Notes: a model not told the origin generated them from the letters alone. A stretch of 47,904 nt of DNA from Acetobacteraceae bacterium (GCA_022842185.1 JALHQB010000039.1:1-47904); one strand, 5' to 3'. Shown: positions 26,968-36,895, counted from the first letter of the stretch. Numbers and translations are program-made.

Positions 26968-27741
26968 ATGGCTGGACGGATCGATCTGCGGCGGACCCAT
27001 GATGGGCAGGTCGCACATGTGGCGGTCGATCATGACGCCAAGCTGAACACGCTGAACCCCGCGCTGATGGCCGAGTTCGTCGCGTCCTTCGCGGAACTGG
27101 GGCGCGATGGGGCCCTGCGCGCCGTGGTGCTGACCGGCGCCGGCCCGCGCGCCTTCATCGGCGGCGCCGACATCTCGGTCATGGCCGCGATCGAGGACAG
27201 CGCCGGGGGCGAGGCCTTCATCCGCCAGGTCCATGCCTGTTGCCGCGCAGTGCGGGTCTGCCCGGTGCCGGTCATCGCGCGGGTCAATGGCTGGTGCCTG
27301 GGCGCCGGGCTGGAAATCGCCGCGGCCTGCGACCTGCGGATCGCGTCCGACACGGCGAAGTTCGGTATGCCCGAAGTCCGCGTGGGCATCCCCTCGGTCG
27401 TGGAGGCCGCCCTGCTGCCCGGCCTGATCGGCTGGGGCCGCACCCGTCGCCTGCTGCTGCTGGCCGAGACGATCGGCGCGGATGAGGCGCTCGATTGGGG
27501 TCTGGTAGAGCGCGTCGTCGGCCCCGAGGCGCTGGATGCCGCCGTGGAATCCTGGATCGGGATGCTGCTGGATGCGGGGCCGGAGGCGATCCGGTCCCAG
27601 AAGGCTTTGATCCGCGCCTGGGAGGATCAGACCATGACCCAGGCGATCGCCGCGGGGGTGGAATCCTTCGCCGCGTCCTGGCGCACGGATGAACCCACCC
27701 GGATGCTGGGCGGCTTCATGGCGAAGAAGAAGAAGGGCTGA
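26968..27741 (+). CDS. Enoyl-CoA hydratase/isomerase (crotonase) family protein
   Basis: A 257-residue crotonase. The oxyanion-hole segments are RAFIGGADISVMAA and VNGWCLGAGLEIAAACDLRI. The two acid/base glutamates of hydratases appear to be kept, in GLEIAAACD and in FGMPEVRVGIPS. That supports a true hydratase acting on an acyl-CoA, though the chain is not known. ATG 26968 has GGAGGAAA seven bases upstream. Its Lys-rich end (MAKKKKG) is encoded antisense to the Ser-rich end of the convergent gene, with 26 bases coding on both strands. Confidence 0.9.
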   Translation: MAGRIDLRRTHDGQVAHVAVDHDAKLNTLNPALMAEFVASFAELGRDGALRAVVLTGAGPRAFIGGADISVMAAIEDSAGGEAFIRQVHACCRAVRVCPVPVIARVNGWCLGAGLEIAAACDLRIASDTAKFGMPEVRVGIPSVVEAALLPGLIGWGRTRRLLLLAETIGADEALDWGLVERVVGPEALDAAVESWIGMLLDAGPEAIRSQKALIRAWEDQTMTQAIAAGVESFAASWRTDEPTRMLGGFMAKKKKG

Positions 27742-28297
27742 GCAGGGCCGCCAGCCGGGCGCAGCAGCGCTCGAATCCGGCGAGGTCGTGCCAGCGCGAA
27801 CCCGGCGCGGCCTCGGCCCGTTCGAACCCCCCGCCGGCGGCGGCGATCCCGCCATCGATCATCAGATTGTCGGCCAGGCCGAAATCCTCCAGGCCCATAG
27901 CCTCGGCATCCTCCCAGCCGCCATCGGGGCGCGGGCGCGCCTCGGCGCCGAGGAAGGCCCGGCTGCGGTCGAGGAAATCCGCCGCCGCATTGGAATACCC
28001 CATCACCGGCCGTCCCAGCGCCCGCATGAAGCCGAGTTCGTACACGGTTCCCGAATCGGCCGATGGCCCGCGGAACGGCGTCAGGTTGGCGATCAGCCCG
28101 GCGCAGGACCGGATATGCGCTTCATTGCCCAGGTAGATCCGCATCCAATACGGCCGGTCGGCGGGCGGCGCCTGTGGCGGCGTATCGAGGGGAAAGACAC
28201 CGTCGAGCCCATGCGCGGCGCAGATGCGCTTTTTCGCCGCCGCGACATCGAGCGCGTCGGGCAGGAAGACCTCGGGACCGGCGAGATAGACGCGCAT
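27716..28297 (-). CDS. Nucleoside 2-deoxyribosyltransferase-like protein
   Basis: A 193-residue Rossmann-like protein of the nucleoside deoxyribosyltransferase/RCL family, which moves or hydrolyses deoxyribose at the N-glycosidic bond. Visible marks are the opening MRVYLAGPEVFLPDA, the middle LIANLTPFRGPSADSGTVYE with the conserved Asp and the catalytic Glu in TVYELGFM, and MRALGRPVMGYSN. ATG 28297 is chosen because the sequence starts at the conserved first strand, with AGGA nine bases upstream. It overlaps the crotonase 3' end by 26 bases and is divergent from the hydrolase gene. Confidence 0.85.
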   Translation of the reverse strand: MRVYLAGPEVFLPDALDVAAAKKRICAAHGLDGVFPLDTPPQAPPADRPYWMRIYLGNEAHIRSCAGLIANLTPFRGPSADSGTVYELGFMRALGRPVMGYSNAAADFLDRSRAFLGAEARPRPDGGWEDAEAMGLEDFGLADNLMIDGGIAAAGGGFERAEAAPGSRWHDLAGFERCCARLAALLSPSSSSP

Positions 28298-28349
28298 CGC
28301 CGCCGATCCTGCCTTGCCGGGGCCGCCCGCGCCATGCGGAATGCGCGCC

Positions 28350-29165
28350 ATGGACGCCGAAGCCGAATACAACAACCGCGCCCGCGTGGCCGACAGTGCC
28401 GCGATCATCGGCGGTTGGATCCACGACGCGGCCGCTTTCCGCACCACTTGGCCGCATCGGCGGCTGGATGTGCGGTATGGCGACAGCGAACCGGAATTGC
28501 TGGACCTGTTCCTGCCGCATGAGGCCGGCGACAGCCCGCTGGCGATCTTCATCCATGGCGGGTACTGGCAGGCGCTGGACCGCACGGCGGTCAGCCATTT
28601 CGCGCGGGGCTTGCTTCTGCGCGGCGTGGCGGTGGCGGTGCCGTCCTATGGGCTGTGCCCCGCCGTGCCGATGGCCACCATTCTGGACCAGATGCGCCGC
28701 GCGGCGGCGGTGCTGACCATGACCACCGGCCAGCGGCCGATGGCGATGGGCCATTCGGCCGGCGGGCAATTGGCGGCGATGCTGCTTGCGACCGACTGGC
28801 CGGCCTTCGCGCCGGGCATCCACCGTTATGTCGTGCCGGCCGCACTGCCGATCTCCGGTGTGTTCGAGGTCGAACCCGTGTTGCCCACCAGCCTCGGCGT
28901 GGCGCTGAACCTGACTCCGGCCGAGGCCCGCGCGCTGTCCCCGCGCTGGCTGCCATCGCCAGGCCTGCCGCTGCACGCCGTGGTCGGCGGGGATGAAAGC
29001 GACGAGTTCCTGCGCCAGACCGAGGATTTCGCCGCCGCCTGGGGTGGGGTGGCCGAACGCATCCCCGGCGCCAACCATTTCACCGTGCTGGACCCGCTGA
29101 CCGACCCGGACCATGCGCTGACCATCAGGGCCGCGGATATGGCCCGGCAGGTTGCCTGCCTGTGA
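28350..29165 (+). CDS. Alpha/beta hydrolase, kynurenine-formamidase-like
   Basis: A 271-residue alpha/beta hydrolase. The oxyanion motif HGGYW (in IFIHGGYWQALDRTAVSHFA), the nucleophile elbow GHSAGG and a late Asp/His pair (GGDESDEF, GANHFTV) form the triad. HGGYW with this spacing is typical of arylformamidase (kynurenine formamidase) relatives and carboxylesterases. No other kynurenine-pathway genes are present, so the substrate remains open. ATG 28350 is favoured; ATG 28341 adds three residues. It precedes the ABC transporter operon by about 90 bases. Confidence 0.85.
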   Translation: MDAEAEYNNRARVADSAAIIGGWIHDAAAFRTTWPHRRLDVRYGDSEPELLDLFLPHEAGDSPLAIFIHGGYWQALDRTAVSHFARGLLLRGVAVAVPSYGLCPAVPMATILDQMRRAAAVLTMTTGQRPMAMGHSAGGQLAAMLLATDWPAFAPGIHRYVVPAALPISGVFEVEPVLPTSLGVALNLTPAEARALSPRWLPSPGLPLHAVVGGDESDEFLRQTEDFAAAWGGVAERIPGANHFTVLDPLTDPDHALTIRAADMARQVACL

Positions 29166-29252
29166 TCGGCCCTCTTCGACCGCCAGGTGATTTCACCGGG
29201 CCGCGATCCGGTCTAACAGGCGTCACGGACCACCAAAGAACAGGGGACTTCC

Positions 29253-30434
29253 ATGAACGGGATCGGACGGCGCGGGCTTCTGGGCGGAACGACGGCGCTG
29301 CTGGCCGCCCCCGCGATCCTGCATGCCCAACCCGCCGGCGGCGTGAAGATCGGCGTCGTCGCGGTGCAGACCGGCCCGCAGGCCGCCCTGGGCAACCAGT
29401 TGAAGGAAGGCTTCGCACTGGGTCTGCGGCACCTTGAGGGCAAGCTCGGCGGGCTGACGGCCGAGACGGTTCTCATCGACGACGAACTGCGCCCCGAAGT
29501 GGCTGTCACCAAGGTCCGCGCGGCGCTGGAACGCGACAAGGTGGATTTCATCGTGGGCGTGGTGTTCTCGAACATCCTGCAGGCGATCATCCGGCCGGTG
29601 ACCGAATCCGGCACCTTCCTGATCAGCACCAATGCCGGCCCGTCCACCTTCGCCGGGCGCGGCTGCAACCAGAACTTCTTCACCACATCCTACAACAACG
29701 ACCAGGTCCATTCGGTGATGGGCCAGGCGGCGCAGGATGCGGGGTACAAGCGCGTCTTCGTCATGGTGCCGAACTACCAGGCCGGGCGGGATGCGGTGGC
29801 CGGCTTCAAGTCCAAGTTCCAGGGGGAGGTGGTGGATGAGGTGTTCGTCCCGCTGACCCAGCTGGATTTCTCGGCGGAACTGGCGAAGATCGCCGCCGCG
29901 CGGCCGGATGCCATCTTCACCTTTATGCCCGGCGGGCTGGGTGTGAACCTGGTGCGGCAGTATCGGCAGGCGGGGCTGGCCAACATTCCGTTCCTGTCCA
30001 CCTTCACGGTGGATGAGGCGACGCTGCCCGCGCAGGGCGATGCGGCGCTGGGCTTCTATTCCGCCGCGTCCTGGGCGCCCAACATGGACAACCCGCAGAA
30101 TGTGAAGTTTGTGGCCGACTACATCGCCGCGCATAATGCGGTGCCGGCGACCTATGCGGCGCAGGCCTATGATGCGGCGATGCTGCTGGATTCCGCGGTC
30201 CGCAAGGTGGGCGGCAATCTGGCCGGCAAGGACGCGCTGCGCACGGCGATCAAGGCGGCGGATTTCCGGTCCGTGCGCGGGCCTTTCGCCTTCGGCGTGA
30301 ACCATTACCCGGTGCAGGATTTCTGGCTGCTGAAGGTCGGCCGCCGCGCCGATGGCAAGCTGGAAACCCAGACAGATCGGCGCATCTTCCAGAACAACGT
30401 CGATCCCTGGGCGGCCGAATGCCGGATGCGCTGA
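29253..30434 (+). CDS. ABC transporter substrate-binding protein, branched-chain amino acid type
   Basis: A 393-residue periplasmic binding protein of the Leu/Ile/Val family, LivK position in the operon. It has a Tat-like signal (MNGIGRRGLLGGTTALLAAP), then the type I periplasmic fold beginning KIGVVAVQTGPQAALGNQLK, with GVVFSNILQAIIRPVTESGT and TYAAQAYDAAMLLDSAV. It lacks the CAP-type motif of lipoproteins. These proteins bind many small acids and amides, not only amino acids. ATG 29253 follows CAGGGGA, and the LivH-like gene begins seven bases after its stop. Confidence 0.92.
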   Translation: MNGIGRRGLLGGTTALLAAPAILHAQPAGGVKIGVVAVQTGPQAALGNQLKEGFALGLRHLEGKLGGLTAETVLIDDELRPEVAVTKVRAALERDKVDFIVGVVFSNILQAIIRPVTESGTFLISTNAGPSTFAGRGCNQNFFTTSYNNDQVHSVMGQAAQDAGYKRVFVMVPNYQAGRDAVAGFKSKFQGEVVDEVFVPLTQLDFSAELAKIAAARPDAIFTFMPGGLGVNLVRQYRQAGLANIPFLSTFTVDEATLPAQGDAALGFYSAASWAPNMDNPQNVKFVADYIAAHNAVPATYAAQAYDAAMLLDSAVRKVGGNLAGKDALRTAIKAADFRSVRGPFAFGVNHYPVQDFWLLKVGRRADGKLETQTDRRIFQNNVDPWAAECRMR

Positions 30435-30441
30435 ACCCTAC

Positions 30442-31362
30442 GTGACGACCCAACTGCTGCTGGTGCAGGCGCTGAACGGCCTGCAACTCGGCATCCTGCT
30501 GTTCCTGGTCGCGGCCGGGCTGACGCTGGTGTTCGGGGTGATGGATTTCATCAACCTGGCCCATGGCGTGCAGTACATGCTGGGGGCGTATCTCGGCGCG
30601 TCCTTGGCCGCCGCCACCGGGTCATTCTGGCTGGGGTTGCTGCTGGCACTGCCGGCGGCGCTCGCAGCGGGGCTGGTGCTGGAAGTGCTGGTGTTCCGGC
30701 ACCTGTATGCGCGCGACCACCTATCGCAGGTGCTGGCGACCTTTGGCGTCATCCTGTTCCTCAACCAGGGCGTGAAACTGGTCTGGGGGGCGGCGCCCTT
30801 GCAGATGCCGATCCCCACACTGCTTGAAGGCGGTATCGAGATCATGCCCGGGCTGCAGTACCCGCTCTATCGCATCGCCGTGCTGGCGGCGGGCATCGCG
30901 ACGGCGGGCGGGCTGTGGTGGCTGGTGGAACGCACCCGCGCCGGGATGCTGGTGCGCGCGGGGGCGACGAACCCGGCGATGGTCTCGGCGCTGGGCGTGG
31001 ACATCAACAGGCTGTTCACCATGGTCTTCGCCTTCGGCGCGATGCTGGCGGGCTTCGCGGGTATCCTGGCCGGGCCGATCTTCTCGGTCGAACCGGGCAT
31101 GGGCGACAATGTGCTGATCCTGGCCTTCGTCGTCATTGTCATCGGCGGCATCGGGTCGATCCGCGGGGCGTTCCTCGCGGCGCTGCTGGTCGGGCTGATC
31201 GACACGCTGGGCAAATCCTTGATGCCGGACCTTATGCGGCTGTTCCTGGATGCATCGCAGGCGCGGCAGACCGGCGCGGCGCTGGCCTCGATGCTGGTCT
31301 ATGTCGCCATGGCGGCGATCCTCGCCTTCCGCCCCACCGGGCTGTTTCCGGTCCGGGCATGA
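30442..31362 (+). CDS. livH: Branched-chain amino-acid-type ABC permease (LivH-like)
   Basis: A 306-residue inner-membrane permease with about eight helices. Family segments are ALNGLQLGILLFLVAAGLTL, FGVMDFINLAHGVQYMLGAY, RAGATNPAMVSALGVDINRL (the cytoplasmic coupling loop) and VVIVIGGIGSIRGAFLAALL. It pairs with the LivM-like permease below to form the channel. GTG 30442 is chosen because it starts the first helix (TTQLLLVQALNG). Its TGA overlaps the next ATG. Confidence 0.93.
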   Translation: MTTQLLLVQALNGLQLGILLFLVAAGLTLVFGVMDFINLAHGVQYMLGAYLGASLAAATGSFWLGLLLALPAALAAGLVLEVLVFRHLYARDHLSQVLATFGVILFLNQGVKLVWGAAPLQMPIPTLLEGGIEIMPGLQYPLYRIAVLAAGIATAGGLWWLVERTRAGMLVRAGATNPAMVSALGVDINRLFTMVFAFGAMLAGFAGILAGPIFSVEPGMGDNVLILAFVVIVIGGIGSIRGAFLAALLVGLIDTLGKSLMPDLMRLFLDASQARQTGAALASMLVYVAMAAILAFRPTGLFPVRA

Positions 31363-32285
31363 TGCGAGAGGCGTGGCTGCCGCTGACGGTGCTGCTGGCA
31401 CTCGCCGCGGCGCCCTTCATCGGCTTCTCGGCATCCTATGAGATGACGCTGATGGCCCGCGCCATGATCCTTGGCATGGCCGCGGTGTCGTTGTCCTTCC
31501 TGGTGGGCGGGGCTGGGCTGGCGAGCCTCGGCCACGCCGCATCGGTTGGTGTCGGCGCCTATGCGGTGGCGATCCTCGATGCCCATGGCGTGACGGATGC
31601 CGCGCGCGTGGTGCCGGCGGCGATCGGCGCGGCGGCGGTCTTCGCGTTGCTGACCGGGGCCATCGCCATCCGCACCAACGGCGTGCATTTCATCATGATC
31701 ACCCTGGCCTTCGGTCAGATGGCGTTCTTCACCGCGTCATCGCTGTCGGCCTATGGCGGCGATGATGGCGTCACGCTCTACAGCCGCACCGAGGTCGCCG
31801 GCACGCGGCTGCTGGAGGGCCGGCTTGCGTTTCACTTCATCTGCCTCGGCGCGCTGGCGTTGACCTGGGCGGGGTGCGCGATGCTGCTGGCATCCCGCTT
31901 CGGTCGCGTGCTGCGTGCCGCGCGGGACAACGCGGAACGTGTCGAAGCCGTGGGCCTCACGCCCTATCCCTTCCGTCTTGTGGGTTACATCATTGCCGGC
32001 GCCTTCGGCGGCGCGGCCGGCTTCCTGCTGGCGAACGCCACCGAATTCGTCTCGCCCGCCATGCTGTCCTGGCAGCGATCCGGTGAACTGCTGTTCATGG
32101 TCATCCTGGGCGGTGTCGGGCGGCTGTGGGGGGCGATCCTGGGCGCGCTGGCCTTTGTGCTGTTGGAGACTTGGCTGGCCGACCTGACGCCGCATTGGAA
32201 GATGATCTTCGGCCCGATGCTGGTCATTGCCGTGCTGGTGCTGCGCGGCGGGCTGTCGGGGTTGGTGGAACGCCGCCATGGCTGA
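31359..32285 (+). CDS. livM: Branched-chain amino-acid-type ABC permease (LivM-like)
   Basis: A 308-residue inner-membrane permease with eight or more helices. Family marks are the AAVSLSFLVGGAGLASLGHA segment, IRTNGVHFIMITLAFGQMAF, the coupling loop RAARDNAERVEAVGLTPYPF and the ELLFMVILGGVGRLWGAILG motif. ATG 31359 overlaps the livH stop (ATGA); ATG 31362 is the next codon. Its last eight bases overlap the livG start, so the operon is translationally coupled throughout. Confidence 0.93.
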   Translation: MMREAWLPLTVLLALAAAPFIGFSASYEMTLMARAMILGMAAVSLSFLVGGAGLASLGHAASVGVGAYAVAILDAHGVTDAARVVPAAIGAAAVFALLTGAIAIRTNGVHFIMITLAFGQMAFFTASSLSAYGGDDGVTLYSRTEVAGTRLLEGRLAFHFICLGALALTWAGCAMLLASRFGRVLRAARDNAERVEAVGLTPYPFRLVGYIIAGAFGGAAGFLLANATEFVSPAMLSWQRSGELLFMVILGGVGRLWGAILGALAFVLLETWLADLTPHWKMIFGPMLVIAVLVLRGGLSGLVERRHG

Positions 32286-33026
32286 TGCGCTGCTGCGCCT
32301 GGATGGGCTTCGCAAGCAGTTTGGCGGGCTGGCCGTGACGGATGGCGTCTCGCTTGATGTGATGCCGGGCGAAATCCACGCCGTGATCGGCCCCAATGGC
32401 GCGGGCAAGACCACCCTGATCCACGAGATCACCGGCATCGTCGCCCCAGATTCCGGGCGGGTGGTGTTCGGCGGGCGGGACATCACGCGGCTGTCGTTGC
32501 CGCGCCGGGTGCGGGCGGGGCTGGCGCGGAGTTTCCAGATCACCAGCGTCGTCGCCGGCTTCACCGCGCTGGAGAACGTCGCCCTGGCCGCGCAGGCGCG
32601 CAGCGGAACATCCTTCCGCTTCGTCCGGCCGGCAGCATCGGAACGCGCGTTGAACGACGCCGCGATGGACGCGCTGTCCGAAGTCGGCCTGGCCGAGCGC
32701 GCGCAAGTCTCGGCCGGTGCGCTCTCCCATGGTGAAAAGCGTGCGTTGGAATTGGCCATCGCACTCGCCACGCGCCCGCGCCTGCTGCTACTGGACGAAC
32801 CGCTGGCCGGCGCGGGGCCGGAGGAGACGGAACGGCTGGTCGCCCTGCTGACGCGGCTGAAATCCGCCTACACCATCCTGCTGGTCGAACACGACATGCA
32901 GGCGGTCTTCGCGCTGGCCGACCGCATCTCCGTGCTGGTCTATGGCCGCATCATCGCCACCGGGTCGGTCGCCGCCATCCGCGCCAATCCGGAGGTTCGC
33001 GCCGCCTATCTGGGCGAGGACGAGAC

Positions 33027-33033
<7 letters not shown>
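32278..33033 (+). CDS. livG: ABC transporter ATP-binding protein (LivG-like)
   Basis: A 251-residue ATPase of the branched-chain transporter family. It shows Walker A GPNGAGKTT, the LivG-specific LARSFQITSVVAGFTALENV region, the signature-like LSHGEKRALELAIALA (LSHGEKR in place of LSGGQ, common in LivG), Walker B LLLLDEPLAGAGPEETERL and the H-loop VEHDMQAVFALADRI. It powers the LivH/LivM channel. It starts eight bases inside livM and ends seven bases inside livF. Confidence 0.94.
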
Positions 33034-33723
<690 letters not shown>

Positions 33724-33728
<5 letters not shown>

Positions 33729-33827
33729 AGCGTGATCGGCTTACATTCGTGCACCGACCACGCTCTAAACCTTTGTTTGATCGCGTGATTCAGACCTCCG
33801 GTGCGTGCGCACCTGCGGTCATCACGC
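33724..33827. repeat. RIME-like double palindrome
   Basis: Two tandem inverted repeats. TTTAGAGCGTG (33724-33734) pairs with CACGCTCTAAA (33759-33769), with further inner pairing TCGG/CCGA. The second, 33783-33827, is nested: GCGTGAT/ATCACGC, GACC/GGTC and GGTGCG/CGCACC. The TTTAGAGC-GTG outer arm is like the ends of RIME intergenic elements in rhizobia and relatives. It covers the livF stop codon and most of the gap to the cupin gene. Confidence 0.7.
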
Positions 33828-33842
33828 TCAAGGGAGCCAGCC

Positions 33843-34286
33843 ATGACCACATTGACCGCAGGCGTGAGCGCCGCAGGCGACAGCATCGACGGCATCGTCT
33901 GGAACATCCTCGGCCAGACCTACAAGCCGGTTGCCCACGGCGAGACCTGCTTCGCCTTCGACACGCTTTTCCCCGACGGCACCTTTGTGCCGCCCCACAT
34001 CCACGCGACGCAGGATGAATTCATCCGCGTGCTGGAGGGCCGCTTCGACCTGGTGCTGGACGGGCAGCCTGCGGTCGCCAATGCCGGCGACCTGATCCGC
34101 CTGCCATCGGGCATCATGCACGGCATCTTCAACAAGTCGGGCGCGCCGGTGCGCGCGTTGTTCTGGGTGACGCCGGCGCGCGATTTGTTCCGGCTGTTCA
34201 CGCGCATTCACAATGTGGCGGACCCGGCCGAGGTGGTGCGGATTGCGGCCGAGCATGAGGTGGAGTTTCTGCCGCCGCCGGGGTAA
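33843..34286 (+). CDS. Cupin-domain protein
   Basis: A 147-residue single-domain cupin. Motif 1 is visible as PHIHATQDEFIRVLEGRFDL with two His and a Glu that can bind metal. Motif 2 is GDLIRLPSGIMHGIFNKSGA with the third His. Such small cupins include dioxygenases, isomerases and storage-like proteins of uncertain role. ATG 33843 follows AAGGGAG. It stands alone after the transporter operon, separated by the RIME-like element, and may act on the transported compound, but this is inference. Confidence 0.85.
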   Translation: MTTLTAGVSAAGDSIDGIVWNILGQTYKPVAHGETCFAFDTLFPDGTFVPPHIHATQDEFIRVLEGRFDLVLDGQPAVANAGDLIRLPSGIMHGIFNKSGAPVRALFWVTPARDLFRLFTRIHNVADPAEVVRIAAEHEVEFLPPPG

Positions 34287-34576
34287 CCGCACGGCTACTC
34301 GGAAAGGGGCTTTGCCCCTCTCCTTCACCGCGAAGCAGTGCTTCGCGCCCACCAAAGGCCTAAGGGCCTCTGGACACCTTGAATTGGTGCGGCTGGGCGG
34401 GGTCCGCCCCCAGGTAAAAGCGCGTCGGGCGCAATGCTGGCTCCTGGCGCCAATCTTGCCCGTCAGGTCCAGCGCCAAGTGACGGTTTCCAAAGGCCTTG
34501 GGCCTTTGGTGGGGTGGCTTGGAGGGGTGAAACACCTCCAACCTTCCGGCGCGGAAAGGCCGAGGCGCCTACCCCC
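34287..34576. repeat. Hairpin-rich intergenic element, copy 2
   Basis: No gene is seen here. Perfect hairpins follow one another: AGGGGC/GCCCCT (34305-34319), CGCGAAGCA/TGCTTCGCG (34329-34347), CCAAAGGCC/GGCCTTTGG (34489-34509) and TTGGAGG/CCTCCAA (34519-34541). The last one plus its flank matches the arrangement at 21995-22050. It sits between convergent cupin and phoB and may terminate both. Confidence 0.5.
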
Positions 34577-35293
34577 TCAATGATCCTCGGCATCCAGCGC
34601 ATACCCCGCCGAGCGCACCGTGCGGATCAGATCCACCTCATGCTCGCCGTTGATCGCCTTGCGCAGCCGGCGGATATGCACGTCCACCGTGCGGGGTTCG
34701 ACATGGATGTCGCGCCCCCACACCGCGTCCAGCAACTGTTCGCGCTGGAACACGCGGCCGGGGTGCTGCAGGAAGAACTCCATCAGCCGGTATTCGGTCG
34801 GCCCCAGATGCAGCGCGCGGCCGCCGCGCGACACCCGATGCGAATCCTGGTCCATCACCAGGTCGCGGTAGGCCAGCGTGCCCTTCGTCGCCGCCCCGCC
34901 GGACCGGCGCAGCAGCGCCCGGATGCGTGCCAGCAGCGCGTCCATCACGAATGGCTTGGCGATGTAGTCATCCGCGCCGGTGTCCAGGGCGCGCACCGCG
35001 TCCTGGTCCTCGGTGCGTGCTGTCACCATGATGATGGGCAGGTCCCGCGTGTTCGGGCGCCGGCGCAGTTGCCGGCAGACCTCGATGCCCGACAGCGCCG
35101 GCAGCATCCAGTCCAGCAGCACAAGGTCGGGCCGTGCCTCGGAGACGCGCAGAAGCGCCTCCTGGCCGTCCGCCGCTTCATCGACCTTGAAGCCCTGCTT
35201 TTCGAGGTTGTAGCGCAGCAAGGTCATCAGCGGCGCCTCATCCTCGACCACCAGGATGGTGGGCTTGGCGAGGGTGGAATAGGCCTCGGCCAT
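34577..35293 (-). CDS. phoB: Phosphate regulon response regulator PhoB
   Basis: PhoB activates phosphate-starvation genes by binding Pho boxes. The 238-residue protein has a receiver domain with acidic pocket VVEDEAP, phospho-acceptor Asp61 (in VLLDWMLPALSG) and KPF near residue 113. An OmpR-type winged-helix domain follows, with LGPTEYRLMEFFLQHPGRVF and the recognition segment VDVHIRRLRKAIN. It is the last gene of the pst operon, five bases after phoU. The partner kinase PhoR is not encoded in this window. Confidence 0.96.
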   Translation of the reverse strand: MAEAYSTLAKPTILVVEDEAPLMTLLRYNLEKQGFKVDEAADGQEALLRVSEARPDLVLLDWMLPALSGIEVCRQLRRRPNTRDLPIIMVTARTEDQDAVRALDTGADDYIAKPFVMDALLARIRALLRRSGGAATKGTLAYRDLVMDQDSHRVSRGGRALHLGPTEYRLMEFFLQHPGRVFQREQLLDAVWGRDIHVEPRTVDVHIRRLRKAINGEHEVDLIRTVRSAGYALDAEDH

Positions 35294-35298
35294 GGTGG

Positions 35299-36015
35299 CT
35301 ATTCTCCGGCGGGACGGACCACCGCATAGGCCGACTGGTCGGCCTTGGGGCGATCCTCGGGCAGGTTGTCGCCGCGAACGGCGTAGAAGATGCGCTCGGC
35401 GATGTTGGTCGTGTGGTCGCCGATGCGTTCCAGGTTCTTCGCGATGAACAACATGTGGGTCGCCGCGGTGATGTTGCGCGGGTCCTCCATCATGAAGGTC
35501 AGCAATTCTCGGAAAATGCCGTTGTAGATGGCATCGACCGGTTCATCGGCGCCCCAGACGCGCTCGGCGGCCTCCGCGTCGCTGTTCACGAAGGCATCCA
35601 TCGCGGCCCTCAGGTTCTCTTGAACCAGATGCGCCATGCGCTCGAAGCCGTTGAGGCTGCCGATGGAGGGCAGGGAGGCCAGCACGATGGCCCGCTTGGC
35701 CCCATTCGCGGCATAGTCGCCGATGCGCTCCAGGTCGTTCGACGCTTTCATGGCCCCGATCACGACCCGCAGATCCGACGCCATAGGCTGGCGCAGCGCC
35801 AGCAGCTGCACGCAGAAGCCCTCGATCTCGCGTTCCAGGGCATCGAGCTGCACGTCGCGCTGTACCACCTCGGCGGCCAGCTCGGTATCGCGGCGCACCA
35901 GGGCGCGCGTGGCGTCGGCCACTTGGCGCTCGGCCAGGCCGCCCATGCGCGCGGTCAGGTCGCGCAGCTTCCGCAGATCCTCATCGTAGCTTGTCACGAT
36001 GTGTTCACTCGCCAT
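35299..36015 (-). CDS. phoU: Phosphate transport regulator PhoU
   Basis: PhoU links the Pst transporter to PhoR/PhoB signalling and limits phosphate uptake when it is plentiful. The 238-residue product is all-helical with the two PhoU repeats. The metal-binding and family segments are MASDLRVVIGAMKASNDLER, IGDYAANGAKRA and its second-copy counterpart NLERIGDHTTNIAERIFY. ATG 36015. It lies between pstB and phoB with short gaps, as expected for a single transcript. Confidence 0.96.
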   Translation of the reverse strand: MASEHIVTSYDEDLRKLRDLTARMGGLAERQVADATRALVRRDTELAAEVVQRDVQLDALEREIEGFCVQLLALRQPMASDLRVVIGAMKASNDLERIGDYAANGAKRAIVLASLPSIGSLNGFERMAHLVQENLRAAMDAFVNSDAEAAERVWGADEPVDAIYNGIFRELLTFMMEDPRNITAATHMLFIAKNLERIGDHTTNIAERIFYAVRGDNLPEDRPKADQSAYAVVRPAGE

Positions 36016-36038
36016 TGTGTCGTTGTCCTTCCAGCCGC

Positions 36039-36878
36039 TCAGCCGAAGCGGCCGGTGATGTATTCTTGGGTCTTGGCGTGCTTGGGCGCGGTGAACATCT
36101 GCGCCGCCGGCGCCACCTCGATCAACTCGCCCAGGTAGAAGAACGCCACCTGGTCGGCGCAGCGCGCCGCCTGCTGCATGTTGTGGGTGACGATCACGAT
36201 GGTGAAGTCACGCTTCAACTCGTCGATCAACTCCTCGATCTTCAGCGTCGAGATCGGGTCGAGCGCGGAGGTCGGTTCATCGAACAGGATGACTTCCGGC
36301 CGCACGGCGATGGTGCGGGCGATGCACAGACGCTGTTGCTGCCCGCCCGACAGGCCGAGGGCGGATGAATCCAGCCGGTCCTTCACCTCATCCCAGATGG
36401 CAGCGCGGGTCAGCGCCCATTCGATGCGTTCGTCCATCTGCGCGCGCGACAGCTTCTCATGCAGGCGGATGCCGAAGGCGATGTTCTCCTGGATGGTCAT
36501 CGGGAAGGGCGTCGGCTTCTGGAACACCATCCCGATCTTGGCGCGGAGCGCGTTCAGATCGGCATCGGGGGCAACGATGTTCATGCCATCGAGCATCGCC
36601 TCGCCGGTCGCGCGCTGGCCGGGATACAGGCTGTACATCCGGTTCAGCACGCGCAGCAGGGTGGATTTGCCGCAGCCCGAAGGCCCGATCATGCCGGTCA
36701 CCTGGCGGTCGGGGATGTTGAAGTCGATCCCCTTGATGGCGCGGTTGTCGCCGTAGAAGAACTCGAGGTTCTTGATGGCGATGCGCGGGGCGTTCAGCGC
36801 GACGGTGGAGCGCGCCTGCACCCCGCCGAAGCCCTGCTGGCCGGTTGCGCTGACGCCGGTATCGGTGGTGGTGGACAT
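36039..36878 (-). CDS. pstB: Phosphate ABC transporter ATP-binding protein PstB
   Basis: PstB is the ATPase that powers high-affinity phosphate import. The 279-residue protein begins with a low-complexity Gly/Thr extension of about 30 residues. It then shows Walker [10 protein letters not shown], the Q-loop [17 protein letters not shown], the signature [16 protein letters not shown], Walker [15 protein letters not shown] and the H-loop [17 protein letters not shown] 36878 is chosen because translation upstream is not PstB-like. It follows pstA by 17 bases. Confidence 0.97.
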   Translation of the reverse strand: MSTTTDTGVSATGQQGFGGVQARSTVALNAPRIAIKNLEFFYGDNRAIKGIDFNIPDRQVTGMIGPSGCGKSTLLRVLNRMYSLYPGQRATGEAMLDGMNIVAPDADLNALRAKIGMVFQKPTPFPMTIQENIAFGIRLHEKLSRAQMDERIEWALTRAAIWDEVKDRLDSSALGLSGGQQQRLCIARTIAVRPEVILFDEPTSALDPISTLKIEELIDELKRDFTIVIVTHNMQQAARCADQVAFFYLGELIEVAPAAQMFTAPKHAKTQEYITGRFG

Positions 36879-36895
36879 GGGTGTCTTCCTTCCGC

